Notes under the pieces: model-generated
Seen by the model: the letters and a program-made list of their open reading frames with translations, nothing else
Databases searched by the model: none
Told to the model about the DNA's origin: nothing
Origin: Marininema halotolerans
Lineage (GTDB): Bacteria; Bacillota; Bacilli; Thermoactinomycetales; DSM-45169
Assembly (NCBI RefSeq): GCF_900116235.1
Contig: NZ_FPAA01000001.1
Location: forward strand, 1 to 64,000
Length of the DNA stretch: 64,000 nt
Direction of reading: 5' to 3'
Program-made: the position numbers and the translations under genes
Shown: positions 1 to 7,643 of the stretch, piece after piece
Layout: each line of letters begins with the position of its first letter
How positions within the stretch are numbered: position 1 is the first letter of the stretch

Positions 1-37
1 TTGTTGGATACAAACGAAATTGAAACGCTTTGTGCAT
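1..37 (-). CDS. tnpB: TnpB (IS605 OrfB), N-terminal end only
   Basis: Only the first 12 codons lie inside the window; the gene runs off the left edge. The ATG at 35-37 follows a GGGAGGTG ribosome site, and a TATAAT-like -10 lies about 25 bases upstream. The peptide begins MHKAFQFRLYPT, which matches the very conserved start of IS200/IS605 TnpB proteins (K-A-[FY]-[KQ]-[FY]-R-[LI]-Y-P). TnpB is an RNA-guided nuclease associated with these elements. Whether this copy is intact cannot be seen. The adjacent hairpin-rich sequence is the expected left end, which supports the call. Confidence 0.75.
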   Translation of the reverse strand, partial: MHKAFQFRLYPT

Positions 38-172
38 GGGTTCACCTCCCTTGTACTTAATTATATACGGGGATGGTTAGACTTACGAGAGGGGATAAAC
101 GCCCCTCCCTCGTCTAACGCGCCGATTCGTCCCCCACTTGTAGAAGTTCGGAGTATTCTCGGCGCAATTAAG
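1..172 (-). mobile_element. IS200/IS605-family insertion, left end
   Basis: Between the tnpB start and the broken PH-domain gene lie about 135 bases that fold strongly. One hairpin spans 76-118 (arms GTTAGAC/GTCTAAC with inner GGGG/CCCC). A second spans 119-165 (arms GCGCCGA/TCGGCGC) and encloses a small ACTTCTACAAGT hairpin. Subterminal foldback structures in place of inverted repeats are typical of IS200/IS605 ends. The protein match of the neighbouring gene stops near 170-179, so I place the element boundary there. The exact cleavage site and any target tetranucleotide are not certain. Confidence 0.6.
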
Positions 173-307
173 ATAATTTTTCTCCCCGTCTTCATGCAAT
201 ATATAATCATCCGAGTCCACTTTATCAAAGTCTTGAGGCTTAATAACAGTTCCTACATCACTTAATCCCAGTACATCGGATGCTACTTTACCAAACATAT
301 TCCTCAT
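173..307 (-). pseudogene. bacterial PH-domain protein, truncated by the insertion
   Basis: The ORF starts at an ATG at 307 behind GGGAGGATG. It reads like the beginning of YvbH-type bacterial PH-domain (bPH_1) proteins: a short amphipathic start, DVLGLSDVGTVIKPQDFDKVD, then DDYILHEDGEK. In that family the text continues with a 'KIYFLIKSKTDEY'-like strand. Here the match stops after about 43-46 codons and the frame runs on into the insertion sequence before ending at 83. The gene is therefore a disrupted fragment of roughly one third of the family length. Family assignment is from memory of the conserved N-terminus. Confidence 0.55.
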
Positions 308-428
308 CCTCCCATGTATTTTATATCAATGTAATGCCCAACCCATCGTTTAATACACAAGTAAGTATATCATTCCCTACCTTTTTAGTTAAAGGGTAAC
401 ACCCAAGGGATGAGAGATGATTCCATCC

Positions 429-455
429 AAAAAAAACAGCCTGTTCGAGGCTGTC
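429..455 (-). terminator. intrinsic terminator after ctaG1
   Basis: On the minus strand the arms CAGCC/GGCTG form a hairpin of about 7 base pairs followed by eight T. It lies 60 bases past the ctaG1 stop and closes the oxidase operon. Nothing else is recognisable in 308-513. Confidence 0.75.
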
Positions 456-513
456 AGGGATGGCGATATACAACTGTTCCACAAATTAACGGATTGGTTT
501 TGGGATGATTCAT

Positions 514-1410
514 TTAGGTATTCTCCTTATTCTTACGATCCTTTCCCCCTTCTAACACTCGTATATGCCATGTAGGGACCGGTCGTCCAATTGCTGCAAC
601 AACGGCTTCAGATTCATCTTTGGCACGTTCTTCCCTCACCCATTGAAAAAAGACAACCCCTAACATCACGCCATAAACAATTTCTTGGATCACCTTCATA
701 ATCACCCCGCCCAGCTGTTGATCATCTAAGGGGGATAGGATCGGAAACATTCGTCCACTTTCACTATAGGAAGCAAACAAAAGGTGATCGGCAAAAATAA
801 TTAGCGCGCAAGCAGGGGTTAATAACACCCCCGCCCCTGCTATATACGCAAGTTTTCCAATGGGCGTAAGGGTCCCCTCCTCCTGCAACGGATTCATCAC
901 CGGCCACCACATTAACGTTGCCGAGAGAATGAGTACGAAATGGGATAGAAGATGAAGAAATTCACTGCTCATCAATTGATCAAATAGAAGAGGAACGTGG
1001 TATAGAGAGAATAACCCATTAAAGAAAAACAACGTGATTAAGGGTCGCTTTGCTGGTCGAAAGATCGTTTTTAACCATGGTTCGGAAAAAGCTCTCCGCC
1101 ACATCCATATCGGTATACCCCGAATTAACAAGGGTGGCATGACAAGATAAAGTAACGATTGTTGAAGCATATGGATACTAAACAATTCATGACCGATTAT
1201 CACCATGGGACTTCCCAAGCACCCATAGAGAATAAAAAGACCAAGTAAGAAAAGCATCTTCTGACTCGGTGATACAACCTCACCGGCAAACCGTTCGATA
1301 CCCCACTCACTCGTTAGCACCAAGTAAACCATCCCAAGAAAAATCACAGCAAAATTGAGCCCAAGGTTCCACATATCCAAAATTAAAAATTGACGGATAA
1401 GCGCCTCCAT
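514..1410 (-). CDS. ctaG: cytochrome c oxidase assembly factor CtaG (copy 1)
   Basis: This 298-residue, mostly hydrophobic protein belongs to the caa3_CtaG family, membrane proteins needed to assemble the copper centre of caa3 oxidase in Bacillus. About seven membrane segments are visible, with family features such as the MHLLQQ..YLV.PPLLI stretch and the C-terminal GGVIMKV.QE..YG..L motif. It starts at ATG 1410 after GGGAGGC and lies 24 bases downstream of ctaE1, so it is the last gene of the first-copy operon. Unlike copy 2 at 6342, it lacks the Met/His-rich N-terminus. The two copies are clearly paralogous but diverged. Confidence 0.9.
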   Translation of the reverse strand: MEALIRQFLILDMWNLGLNFAVIFLGMVYLVLTSEWGIERFAGEVVSPSQKMLFLLGLFILYGCLGSPMVIIGHELFSIHMLQQSLLYLVMPPLLIRGIPIWMWRRAFSEPWLKTIFRPAKRPLITLFFFNGLFSLYHVPLLFDQLMSSEFLHLLSHFVLILSATLMWWPVMNPLQEEGTLTPIGKLAYIAGAGVLLTPACALIIFADHLLFASYSESGRMFPILSPLDDQQLGGVIMKVIQEIVYGVMLGVVFFQWVREERAKDESEAVVAAIGRPVPTWHIRVLEGGKDRKNKENT

Positions 1411-1434
1411 GAAAGATGCCTCCCTTTCAAAGGA

Positions 1435-2058
1435 TTACGTCATCATCCCCGCCAGATACACCACCGTGAATATAAATACCCACACAAGATCAACAAAGTG
1501 CCAGTAGAGGCTGGCCACGTAAAACTTTGGTGCGGTATGAACCGTAATGCCCTTTCGCCGCCCTTGGATCATAAGGCTTAGTATCCAGAAAAAGCCAAAC
1601 AGTACATGGCATCCATGGGTCCCTAACAATAGGTAAAAGCTTGACCCAAATGCACTTCCTGTAAAGGTATGACCTTCGTGAACATACTCGGTAAACTCAT
1701 AGATTTCCAAAGCCAGAAAAGCAGCACCCAACAAAATCGTAAACAGAAACCATCCTAACATCCGCGTGACTTGATTATTTCGCATTGCAGTAATCGCTAA
1801 CACACTGGTAAGGGAACTCACTAACAAGATCAATGTAGAGGTGGCCACAAGGGGCATCTTAAACAATTCTGCCTGGGTTGGCCCTCCCATATTCGCTCCC
1901 TTCAAGGAAAGGTAAGCACCAAATAGGGTCGCAAACAGGGTGGTCTCCGCACCGAGGAAAAGCCAAAACCCTAACACTTTATTTTGTCCCTCGAGCGTTG
2001 CTTTCTCAGGTTCTGCAGGAATTCCTGCCACGGTTCCCGGTTTCTCTTCAATCTGCAT
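1435..2058 (-). CDS. ctaE: cytochrome c oxidase subunit III (copy 1)
   Basis: The 207-residue protein has five membrane segments, as in the short bacterial subunit III of the caa3 type. Diagnostic stretches are EIYEFTEYVHEGHTFTGSAFGS, the GTHGCHV helix and the C-terminal YWHFVDLVWVFIF. Subunit III supports proton uptake and stabilises the catalytic core. Its ATG overlaps the ctaD1 stop codon (TGATG), so the two are translationally coupled. In copy 2 a ctaF gene follows ctaE; here ctaG follows directly, so this operon has no subunit IV gene. Confidence 0.93.
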   Translation of the reverse strand: MQIEEKPGTVAGIPAEPEKATLEGQNKVLGFWLFLGAETTLFATLFGAYLSLKGANMGGPTQAELFKMPLVATSTLILLVSSLTSVLAITAMRNNQVTRMLGWFLFTILLGAAFLALEIYEFTEYVHEGHTFTGSAFGSSFYLLLGTHGCHVLFGFFWILSLMIQGRRKGITVHTAPKFYVASLYWHFVDLVWVFIFTVVYLAGMMT

Positions 2059-3968
2059 CAGTGATTCACTCCTTTCTCGCTCAGTTCCAAGGGTTCAATA
2101 TGATGACCGTGATCTTCTTGGAAGGAGCGGATAAAGAGTGTGGCAATCACTACGATTAATCCAATCGCCCCGACTTCTGAAGTTTGAAAGACAAAACCGA
2201 ACCCGGAAATGAACAATCCCACTGCCATCACGAAGGGAAGGTGAGAAGCATTTGGCATGTGAATAGCTCCCAGAGGTTCAGATGGTGTCATTTTTTCATT
2301 GCCTTCCATCTTTTCTAACCACCATGCATCGACTCCACGTACGAGAGGAAGTTGAGCAAAGTTATATTCCGGAGGGGGTGACGAAATGGTCCACTCGAGG
2401 GTACGCCCATCCCAGGGATCGCTTTCTGCAGGGGCTCCCTTTGTTAAGGTCAGTAACACGTTGATCACCATAAAAATCACCCCGATCAACATGAGAAAAG
2501 CACCGATGGTGGATAGATAATTACCCAGCTCCAAACGATATCCCGGCGACCAGGTAAACACGCGTCGAGGCATCCCAAACAAACCTAAGAAGTGTTGTGG
2601 GAAAAAGGTGAGATGCATCCCTAAAAAGAAGGTCCAGAAGTTCCACTTTCCCAGTTTTTCATTGAGCAATGAGCCAAACATTTTTGGCCACCAATAGTAC
2701 ACCCCAGCCAAGATTCCAAAGACCGTTCCACCCAGGATGACATAGTGGAAATGAGCGACGACAAAGTAGCTATCATGGAATTGAAAATCAGCGGGTGGAA
2801 CTGCCAACATAATTCCAGTCACACCACCCATGACAAAGGTGACGATAAAGCCCGAGGCATAAAGCATCGCTGTCGTAAAACGAAGGCGACCTCCCCACAT
2901 GGTAAAAAGCCAGTTAAAAACCTTGATCCCTGTTGGGACAGAGATCGCCATCGTTGCAATGGCAAAGACAGAATTCGCTACATCGCCGAGTCCCACGGTA
3001 AACATATGATGGAGCCACACCATAAAACCGAGGAACCCAATTAACACAAGAGCAAATACCATGGAGTGATAACCAAAAATCCGTTTCTTTGAGAAATTGC
3101 TCAGCACATCCGAGAAGACACCAAAGGCAGGTAACACAAGGATGTACACTTCGGGGTGACCAAATATCCAAAAAATGTGTTCCCATATAATCACATTCCC
3201 CCCGCCCGTCACGCTAAAGAAATTGCTCCCAAAAAGGCGATCAAACATCATCATAAACAGCCCTGCAGTCAGTGGTGGGAAAGCAAACAGGATCAGGGCG
3301 GAAGTCACAAAGGTGGCCCAGGTAAACATAGGAAGCCGCAGATAACTCATTCCAGGCGCCCGCATGTTGATAATGGTAACGAGGAAGTTAATCCCGCTCA
3401 TCAATGTACCGATCCCAGAGATTTGCAATCCAAGTACGTAATAATTCACACCAGGACCTGGACTATAATCAGGGAGCGCTAACGAAGCATAGCTTGTCCA
3501 GCCTGCATCAGGTGCTCCGCCAAAGAGCCAGGATATATTCAAAAGCAAGGCCCCAGCAAAGTACATCCAGAAACCAAGGGCATTTAAAAAGGGAAATGCG
3601 ACATCACGTGCCCCAATTTGAAGCGGTACGACGGCATTCATCAAAGCAAATAATAGCGGCATTGCCACCAAAAAGATCATCGTGGTTCCGTGCATGGATA
3701 AAATTTGGTTGTATTCATCCCCCACGAGGAACTTGGCATTGGGAAACATCAATTGGATGCGAATTAACAACGCCTCTAACCCACCTACTGCAAAGAAGAA
3801 TCCACCACTGATCAAATACAAAATGCCAATTCGTTTATGATCGACGGTGGTAATCCATCCCCATATCGATGATTCTTCCATTCGTTTCACATACCGGCTG
3901 GTATATCCCCCAGTAAAAATCCCACCTAAAAACATTGCAAAAACCAGCAAAACAATGATGGTTGTCAT
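2058..3968 (-). CDS. ctaD: cytochrome c oxidase subunit I (copy 1)
   Basis: Catalytic subunit of the heme-copper oxidase, 636 residues. It carries the low-spin heme His in the SMHGTTMIF helix, the CuB motif WIFGHPEVYI with the cross-linked His-Tyr pair, HHMFTVG, and the HDSYFVVAHFHYV helix holding both heme a3 and low-spin heme ligands. The Glu in GHPEV marks an A1-type D-channel enzyme. I prefer the ATG at 3968 because AGGAGGG sits at the right distance; the TTG one codon upstream is less likely. The gene follows ctaC1 closely and overlaps ctaE1. Confidence 0.95.
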   Translation of the reverse strand: MTTIIVLLVFAMFLGGIFTGGYTSRYVKRMEESSIWGWITTVDHKRIGILYLISGGFFFAVGGLEALLIRIQLMFPNAKFLVGDEYNQILSMHGTTMIFLVAMPLLFALMNAVVPLQIGARDVAFPFLNALGFWMYFAGALLLNISWLFGGAPDAGWTSYASLALPDYSPGPGVNYYVLGLQISGIGTLMSGINFLVTIINMRAPGMSYLRLPMFTWATFVTSALILFAFPPLTAGLFMMMFDRLFGSNFFSVTGGGNVIIWEHIFWIFGHPEVYILVLPAFGVFSDVLSNFSKKRIFGYHSMVFALVLIGFLGFMVWLHHMFTVGLGDVANSVFAIATMAISVPTGIKVFNWLFTMWGGRLRFTTAMLYASGFIVTFVMGGVTGIMLAVPPADFQFHDSYFVVAHFHYVILGGTVFGILAGVYYWWPKMFGSLLNEKLGKWNFWTFFLGMHLTFFPQHFLGLFGMPRRVFTWSPGYRLELGNYLSTIGAFLMLIGVIFMVINVLLTLTKGAPAESDPWDGRTLEWTISSPPPEYNFAQLPLVRGVDAWWLEKMEGNEKMTPSEPLGAIHMPNASHLPFVMAVGLFISGFGFVFQTSEVGAIGLIVVIATLFIRSFQEDHGHHIEPLELSEKGVNH

Positions 3969-3986
3969 CAAGAACCCTCCTTTCTG

Positions 3987-5012
3987 TTACTGTGAACTTC
4001 CTTTTAGACTTTCAAGATACTCAACCAAGGCGTCGATTTGTTTTTTCTCCAAATGGGCAAAGGATGGCATCCGACTACCGGGTTTCACATTTTGCGGATT
4101 TTGTAACCATGCCCTTAAATTTTGTGGATTGTTATCCAACACTCCCGCAATCCGTGTACGTTGACCAAAGGCGGTTAACTCTGGCCCTTTCCCACCTAAC
4201 ACCTTGTAACCCCCATTTCGAATGGCATGGCAACCAATACAGTTTTGCCCAACCAACCGTTGCCCTTCCTTTGCTAAGACGCTTTTGGCTTGAGAATTAA
4301 CTTTTTGCATGGAACGGATCCACGCGTCATATTCCGCGGTTTGATGCGCAATTACCCGAAAATTCATCAACGCATGGGAGGCACCACATAGTTCAGTACA
4401 TTTGCCTTCATACGTACCGGGTTTATCTGCTTTTAAAATTAATCGGTTCATTCTCCCCGGCTCCAAGTCTCGTTTTCCACCAAGGCTAGGTACCCAGAAG
4501 GCATGAATGACGTCATGAGATTGCATGACAAACTCGATCGGCCTCCCTGCAGGAATATGAACCTCATTGGCAGTGGTAATCCCCGCCTGTGGATAGTTGA
4601 ACTTCCACCAATATTGATAACCGGTCACATTGATTTGAACAGGATGTTGTGAGGGTGCTGGACGCTTTTCGATTTGAAAGGTAGTGGATACGGTAGGAAC
4701 CGCCAGAATGATAAGCAAGATAATTGGAATGACGGTCCACACGATCTCAAGGACTGTACTTCCTTCCACCTGCTTGGGAATATGCGTATCACCTGGCCTT
4801 TCACGAAAACGGATTACCACATAGATGTAAATCACAGCAACAACCACTGTCACCAAGGTCATGATCGCTGTCGAAAGATAGATCAGATTTAATTGCATTT
4901 TACCTACTTCGCCAGATGGTTTGACCACAGATAGCGCAGGATTAGAGCACCCTGTGAAAAACCATGTCAGCATTCCTATCACCATCAACAACTTTGCTTT
5001 TACAAACTTCAC
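3987..5012 (-). CDS. ctaC: cytochrome caa3 oxidase subunit II with cytochrome c domain (copy 1)
   Basis: Electron-entry subunit, 341 residues, starting with GTG after a GGGGG ribosome site. A lipoprotein signal ends in FTGC, so Cys22 should carry the lipid anchor. Two membrane helices lie near 42-66 and 88-108. The CuA site is His170, Cys205, Cys209, His213 and Met216 (CTELCGASHALM). A fused cytochrome c domain has Cys258-x2-Cys261-His262 and a likely axial Met315. The fusion defines the caa3 type, which oxidises cytochrome c at the outer face of the membrane. Confidence 0.95.
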   Translation of the reverse strand: MKFVKAKLLMVIGMLTWFFTGCSNPALSVVKPSGEVGKMQLNLIYLSTAIMTLVTVVVAVIYIYVVIRFRERPGDTHIPKQVEGSTVLEIVWTVIPIILLIILAVPTVSTTFQIEKRPAPSQHPVQINVTGYQYWWKFNYPQAGITTANEVHIPAGRPIEFVMQSHDVIHAFWVPSLGGKRDLEPGRMNRLILKADKPGTYEGKCTELCGASHALMNFRVIAHQTAEYDAWIRSMQKVNSQAKSVLAKEGQRLVGQNCIGCHAIRNGGYKVLGGKGPELTAFGQRTRIAGVLDNNPQNLRAWLQNPQNVKPGSRMPSFAHLEKKQIDALVEYLESLKGSSQ

Positions 5013-5044
5013 ACGAAAGCCCCCTTTCTTCCACGACCCTTACG

Positions 5045-5983
5045 CTAACTTGCTCCTTGGGTACAAGTGATAAATGCAATAAACATGCCCACAAGGTAGA
5101 TCAGAGAGTATCGGAATAACAATCGGCTCCATTTTTCCTCTGATCGTGTGAAAAAGCCAGCGATTGCTAATAAGAGATACACACTTCCCAAGAACAGGCT
5201 GATCCCTACATAGATTCCATTCATTGCACCAACGATGTTGAGTAAAAGTGAAGCAAGTAATAAAAATGCGACGAAGAAAAGAATCTGGATTTTCGTCTCA
5301 GTGCTTCCACGCATAGCCGGCAACATGGGTATTTTGGCTTGAGCGTAATCTTCAACATGAACCATCGCTAAAGCAAAGAAATGAGCGGGTTGCCATAAAA
5401 ATAAAATTAAAAATATCACCCACCCCCCCATATCCGGAGTACCTGTTGCTGCAATCCAACCGATTAGTGGTGGTAATGCCCCAGAAAATCCCCCCACCAC
5501 GGTGTTCCATGTAGAGACCCTCTTTAGCCAGAGACTGTAAATCACAATGTATAAGAAAGATCCTAATGCTCCCAAGCCAGCACTCCATCCATTGACGAAT
5601 AGGATGAGTGTCCCAATCCCAAGCATGATGAGGAGGGTTCCAATTGCCATAACCTTTCGTGGATGCAATCGTCCCGTAACAAGTGCACGTGATTGGGTTC
5701 TTTTCATCAATGGATCGATATCTTGATCAATCCAGTTGTTAATCATGCAACTCCCACTGATCACCATCAGCATCCCGATCATGGTAGCCACAAATACAGG
5801 AAACTGTTGCACTGTACTTCCTCCTGCCGCCCAAAAGCCGACAGCGCAGGCCAATACATTGGATAACATAATTCGTGGTTTACTCACCTCTAGCCAATCC
5901 AGCCACCGCTTGTCTATCGATGTCTTGGAAGACAGCCCGATCCATTTTTCATTGGATCCTTCCCTTGTAAACACTTCATTCAT
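5045..5983 (-). CDS. ctaB: protoheme IX farnesyltransferase (heme O synthase, copy 1)
   Basis: UbiA-family enzyme that converts heme B to heme O, the precursor of the oxidase's heme A. The 312 residues include the Asp-rich prenyl-binding motif NNWIDQDIDPLMKRT and, in the second half, the HFFALAM..EDY motif, with about nine membrane segments. The open frame runs upstream to 6304, but the ATG at 5983 has GGGAGGGG five bases away and gives the normal family length. The upstream part encodes a structured leader with a terminator and no plausible protein. It heads the copy-1 operon. Confidence 0.93.
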   Translation of the reverse strand: MNEVFTREGSNEKWIGLSSKTSIDKRWLDWLEVSKPRIMLSNVLACAVGFWAAGGSTVQQFPVFVATMIGMLMVISGSCMINNWIDQDIDPLMKRTQSRALVTGRLHPRKVMAIGTLLIMLGIGTLILFVNGWSAGLGALGSFLYIVIYSLWLKRVSTWNTVVGGFSGALPPLIGWIAATGTPDMGGWVIFLILFLWQPAHFFALAMVHVEDYAQAKIPMLPAMRGSTETKIQILFFVAFLLLASLLLNIVGAMNGIYVGISLFLGSVYLLLAIAGFFTRSEEKWSRLLFRYSLIYLVGMFIAFITCTQGAS

Positions 5984-6099
5984 GAATGCCCCTCCCTCGC
6001 TACCATTCCAGTTAGCGAAAACAGTCTCATCTTGGATTACGATTCCAAATGTGGGAAGTAAATATGTAATGAATGGTGTAAAGAACACAAACTCCCACC

Positions 6100-6135
6100 A
6101 AAAAAAAGTGGCAACCCGGTTATTGGGTTGCCACT
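6100..6135 (-). terminator. strong intrinsic terminator or attenuator upstream of ctaB1
   Basis: Read on the minus strand, arms GTGGCAACCC and GGGTTGCCAC form a perfect 10-base-pair stem with a 7-base loop, followed by eight T. It stands alone between ctaG2 and ctaB1, so it must be passed, or bypassed by an internal promoter, for copy-1 oxidase expression. Confidence 0.8.
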
Positions 6136-6296
6136 CATTGCAAAAATACGGATACGCTTTTGCAATCAGGCGCACCGATTCTTCCACAAAAGATCCTATT
6201 TTTTTTATTTCCCGGGAAAGGAATCGACGTTTCTCTCCTTTCCCATTTTTCAACTTATCCAGAAGTTGAATGATCACCAACTTGATCCGTAACAAA

Positions 6297-6325
6297 TACC
6301 CCAAGGTGAGTTACCTTGGGGTATT
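6297..6325 (-). terminator. hairpin after ctaG2
   Basis: An 11-base-pair perfect stem (TACCCCAAGGT/ACCTTGGGGTA, loop of five to seven bases) lies 17 bases past the ctaG2 stop. The following tract on the minus strand has only scattered T, so it is a weak terminator or a 3'-end stabiliser. Confidence 0.55.
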
Positions 6326-6341
6326 CGGACGTATTTATCCC

Positions 6342-7256
6342 TTAGTGATTAAAGGAGGGTAAAATTTTATCATTTTCCTGCTGATGAATCGACTTTTGCC
6401 GACGCGCTACCAATTCCTCCTCATCTTGCTGTCGCTGCTTACGCACCCAACCAAAAAAGGTATAAGCGAGGACACTCCCATAAGCAAGCTCTTGGATGAT
6501 TTTCATCACCACGCCTCCTAATTTTTGATCCTCCAAGGGTGGCATGATTGCGGTTGTCAACGCCCCTCCTTGAAAGCTGTCATAGAGGAGAGCACTTGAA
6601 AATGCGAGAAAAGCACATGCGGGGGTGAGCAATACACCATCGGCAAAAATATAGCCCAACTTCTGTAATGGACTAAGACGATCCTCTTCAGGTAATGGAC
6701 ATACAAGCGGCCACCACATCATAAAGGCACACATCATAAGAATCACATGGGAAAGTTCCATCCACCACATTCTGCTCATAATCGTATCAAATACCACGGG
6801 CAAGTGATAAAGAGAAATCAAGCCATTAAAGGTGAGAAGCGTAATCACCGGATGCGTGACAAATCGGAGGATCCCTTTTCTACGCGAATCGTTCCATAAC
6901 TTACGTAATAGGGTAGGGGGAGCACCGACCAACAATAATGGAGGAACTACCAAATAGACCAAGGACATCTCCGTCATGTGTGCACTGAAGAAGAAGTGAC
7001 TAAAAGCGCCAATCGGTCCCGTAGCGGCATAATAGATCAACGCCCCACTCACAAAGGCCCCTTTTTTCAGAACAGACATCGTCTCTTCTCCACTACCTTC
7101 CCTCTTGCTCCAACGATGGACTGCTACAAAATAGAGTATGATGAATAAAACGGTAAGGAGCAATGTTCCTGGGTTCACCATCTCCCAAAATCCAGGGAAG
7201 GATGCTTCACCATGATTCATATGTTTCATGTGTTCCATATGGTCCATATTATCCAT
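6342..7256 (-). CDS. ctaG: cytochrome c oxidase assembly factor CtaG (copy 2)
   Basis: A 304-residue caa3_CtaG-family membrane protein with about seven helices, similar throughout to copy 1. It differs by an N-terminal extension of roughly 17 residues made almost only of Met, His, Asp, Glu and Lys (MDNMDHMEHMKHMNHGE). Such a sequence is suited to bind copper, which fits a role in copper delivery to the oxidase, but this is inference. A terminator-like hairpin separates it from ctaF upstream, so its expression may be uncoupled from the structural genes. The start has a GGGGGGATC ribosome site. Confidence 0.9.
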   Translation of the reverse strand: MDNMDHMEHMKHMNHGEASFPGFWEMVNPGTLLLTVLFIILYFVAVHRWSKREGSGEETMSVLKKGAFVSGALIYYAATGPIGAFSHFFFSAHMTEMSLVYLVVPPLLLVGAPPTLLRKLWNDSRRKGILRFVTHPVITLLTFNGLISLYHLPVVFDTIMSRMWWMELSHVILMMCAFMMWWPLVCPLPEEDRLSPLQKLGYIFADGVLLTPACAFLAFSSALLYDSFQGGALTTAIMPPLEDQKLGGVVMKIIQELAYGSVLAYTFFGWVRKQRQQDEEELVARRQKSIHQQENDKILPSFNH

Positions 7257-7293
7257 TATTGATCCCCCCTCTTTCCCTTAACCTTTATCATAG

Positions 7294-7326
7294 AAAACCT
7301 CCCTCCCAAACGGGAGGGAGGTTTTT
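7294..7326 (-). terminator. hairpin between ctaF and ctaG2
   Basis: A 14-base-pair perfect stem (arms AAAACCTCCCTCCC and its complement, loop of four) lies 9 bases past the ctaF stop. It is flanked by short A and T runs, so it could act on either strand. It would reduce ctaG2 expression relative to ctaBCDEF unless a promoter follows it. Confidence 0.65.
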
Positions 7327-7334
7327 GATACCCA

Positions 7335-7640
7335 TTATGAAATCAACCATAGAGCGATTGCACAGATAAACCCAATAGCAATCCCACTAAAAGTAAACAC
7401 CGCAGTCAATCGGCTCTTCTTAAAATCCAAGTGCATGAAGGTAAAAAACTGGAGCAGTACTTGTAACATCGCCAGAATGAGCAGCGCTGGAATCACCATG
7501 TTTTCTGGAACCAGATGCATCGTCACAATGGCAAAGGAAGCCCCTGTCAATAAAAGCATCCAGACAAAGGAAAGTACATATTTCATGCTACGATCCTCTG
7601 AAACGGATTGGTTAGGTTGGTGTTGAACATTGGTTTCCAT
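7335..7640 (-). CDS. ctaF: cytochrome c oxidase subunit IV
   Basis: The small fourth subunit of caa3 oxidase, 101 residues. A short polar N-terminus is followed by three membrane helices. The HLVPENMVIPALLILAMLQV and FFTFMHLDF stretches are typical of CtaF/COX4 proteins of the Bacillus type. The start has AGGTGGG upstream and follows ctaE2 by three bases. Only the copy-2 operon has this subunit, which is a structural difference between the two oxidases. Confidence 0.9.
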   Translation of the reverse strand: METNVQHQPNQSVSEDRSMKYVLSFVWMLLLTGASFAIVTMHLVPENMVIPALLILAMLQVLLQFFTFMHLDFKKSRLTAVFTFSGIAIGFICAIALWLIS

Positions 7641-7643
7641 GGT

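Larger units (their letters stand above)
5984..6325 (-). promoter_or_regulatory. structured leader region upstream of ctaB1
   Basis: The 358 bases between ctaG2 and ctaB1 hold no convincing gene but several hairpins read on the minus strand. In order of transcription they are: 6297-6325 (terminator of ctaG2); 6249-6270 with arms TTCAACTT/AAGTTGAA, which competes with an alternative pairing at 6263-6283; 6214-6244 with GGGAAAGGA/TCCTTTCCC; 6138-6165 with TTGCAAAA/TTTTGCAA; and an intrinsic terminator at 6100-6135. The series ends about 115 bases before the ctaB1 ribosome site. This looks like a leader RNA with attenuation, or a terminator followed by an unrecognised promoter. No known riboswitch class was recognised. 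Confidence 0.45.

Noticed and set aside
20-265. 81-codon plus-strand frame at the left edge
   Set aside because: It runs antisense over the tnpB start and the IS foldback end and has no ribosome site.
3156-3811. Overlapping plus-strand frames opposite ctaD1
   Set aside because: They are shadows of the conserved oxidase gene with composition unlike proteins.
6100-6300. T-box leader before ctaB1
   Set aside because: The hairpin contains GTGGCAACC, slightly like a T-box core, but the conserved GGTACCGCG sequence, AGTA motif and specifier layout are missing.
5984-6304. N-terminal extension giving CtaB1 419 residues
   Set aside because: The extension covers hairpins and a terminator, and the ATG at 5983 with GGGAGGGG gives the normal family length.
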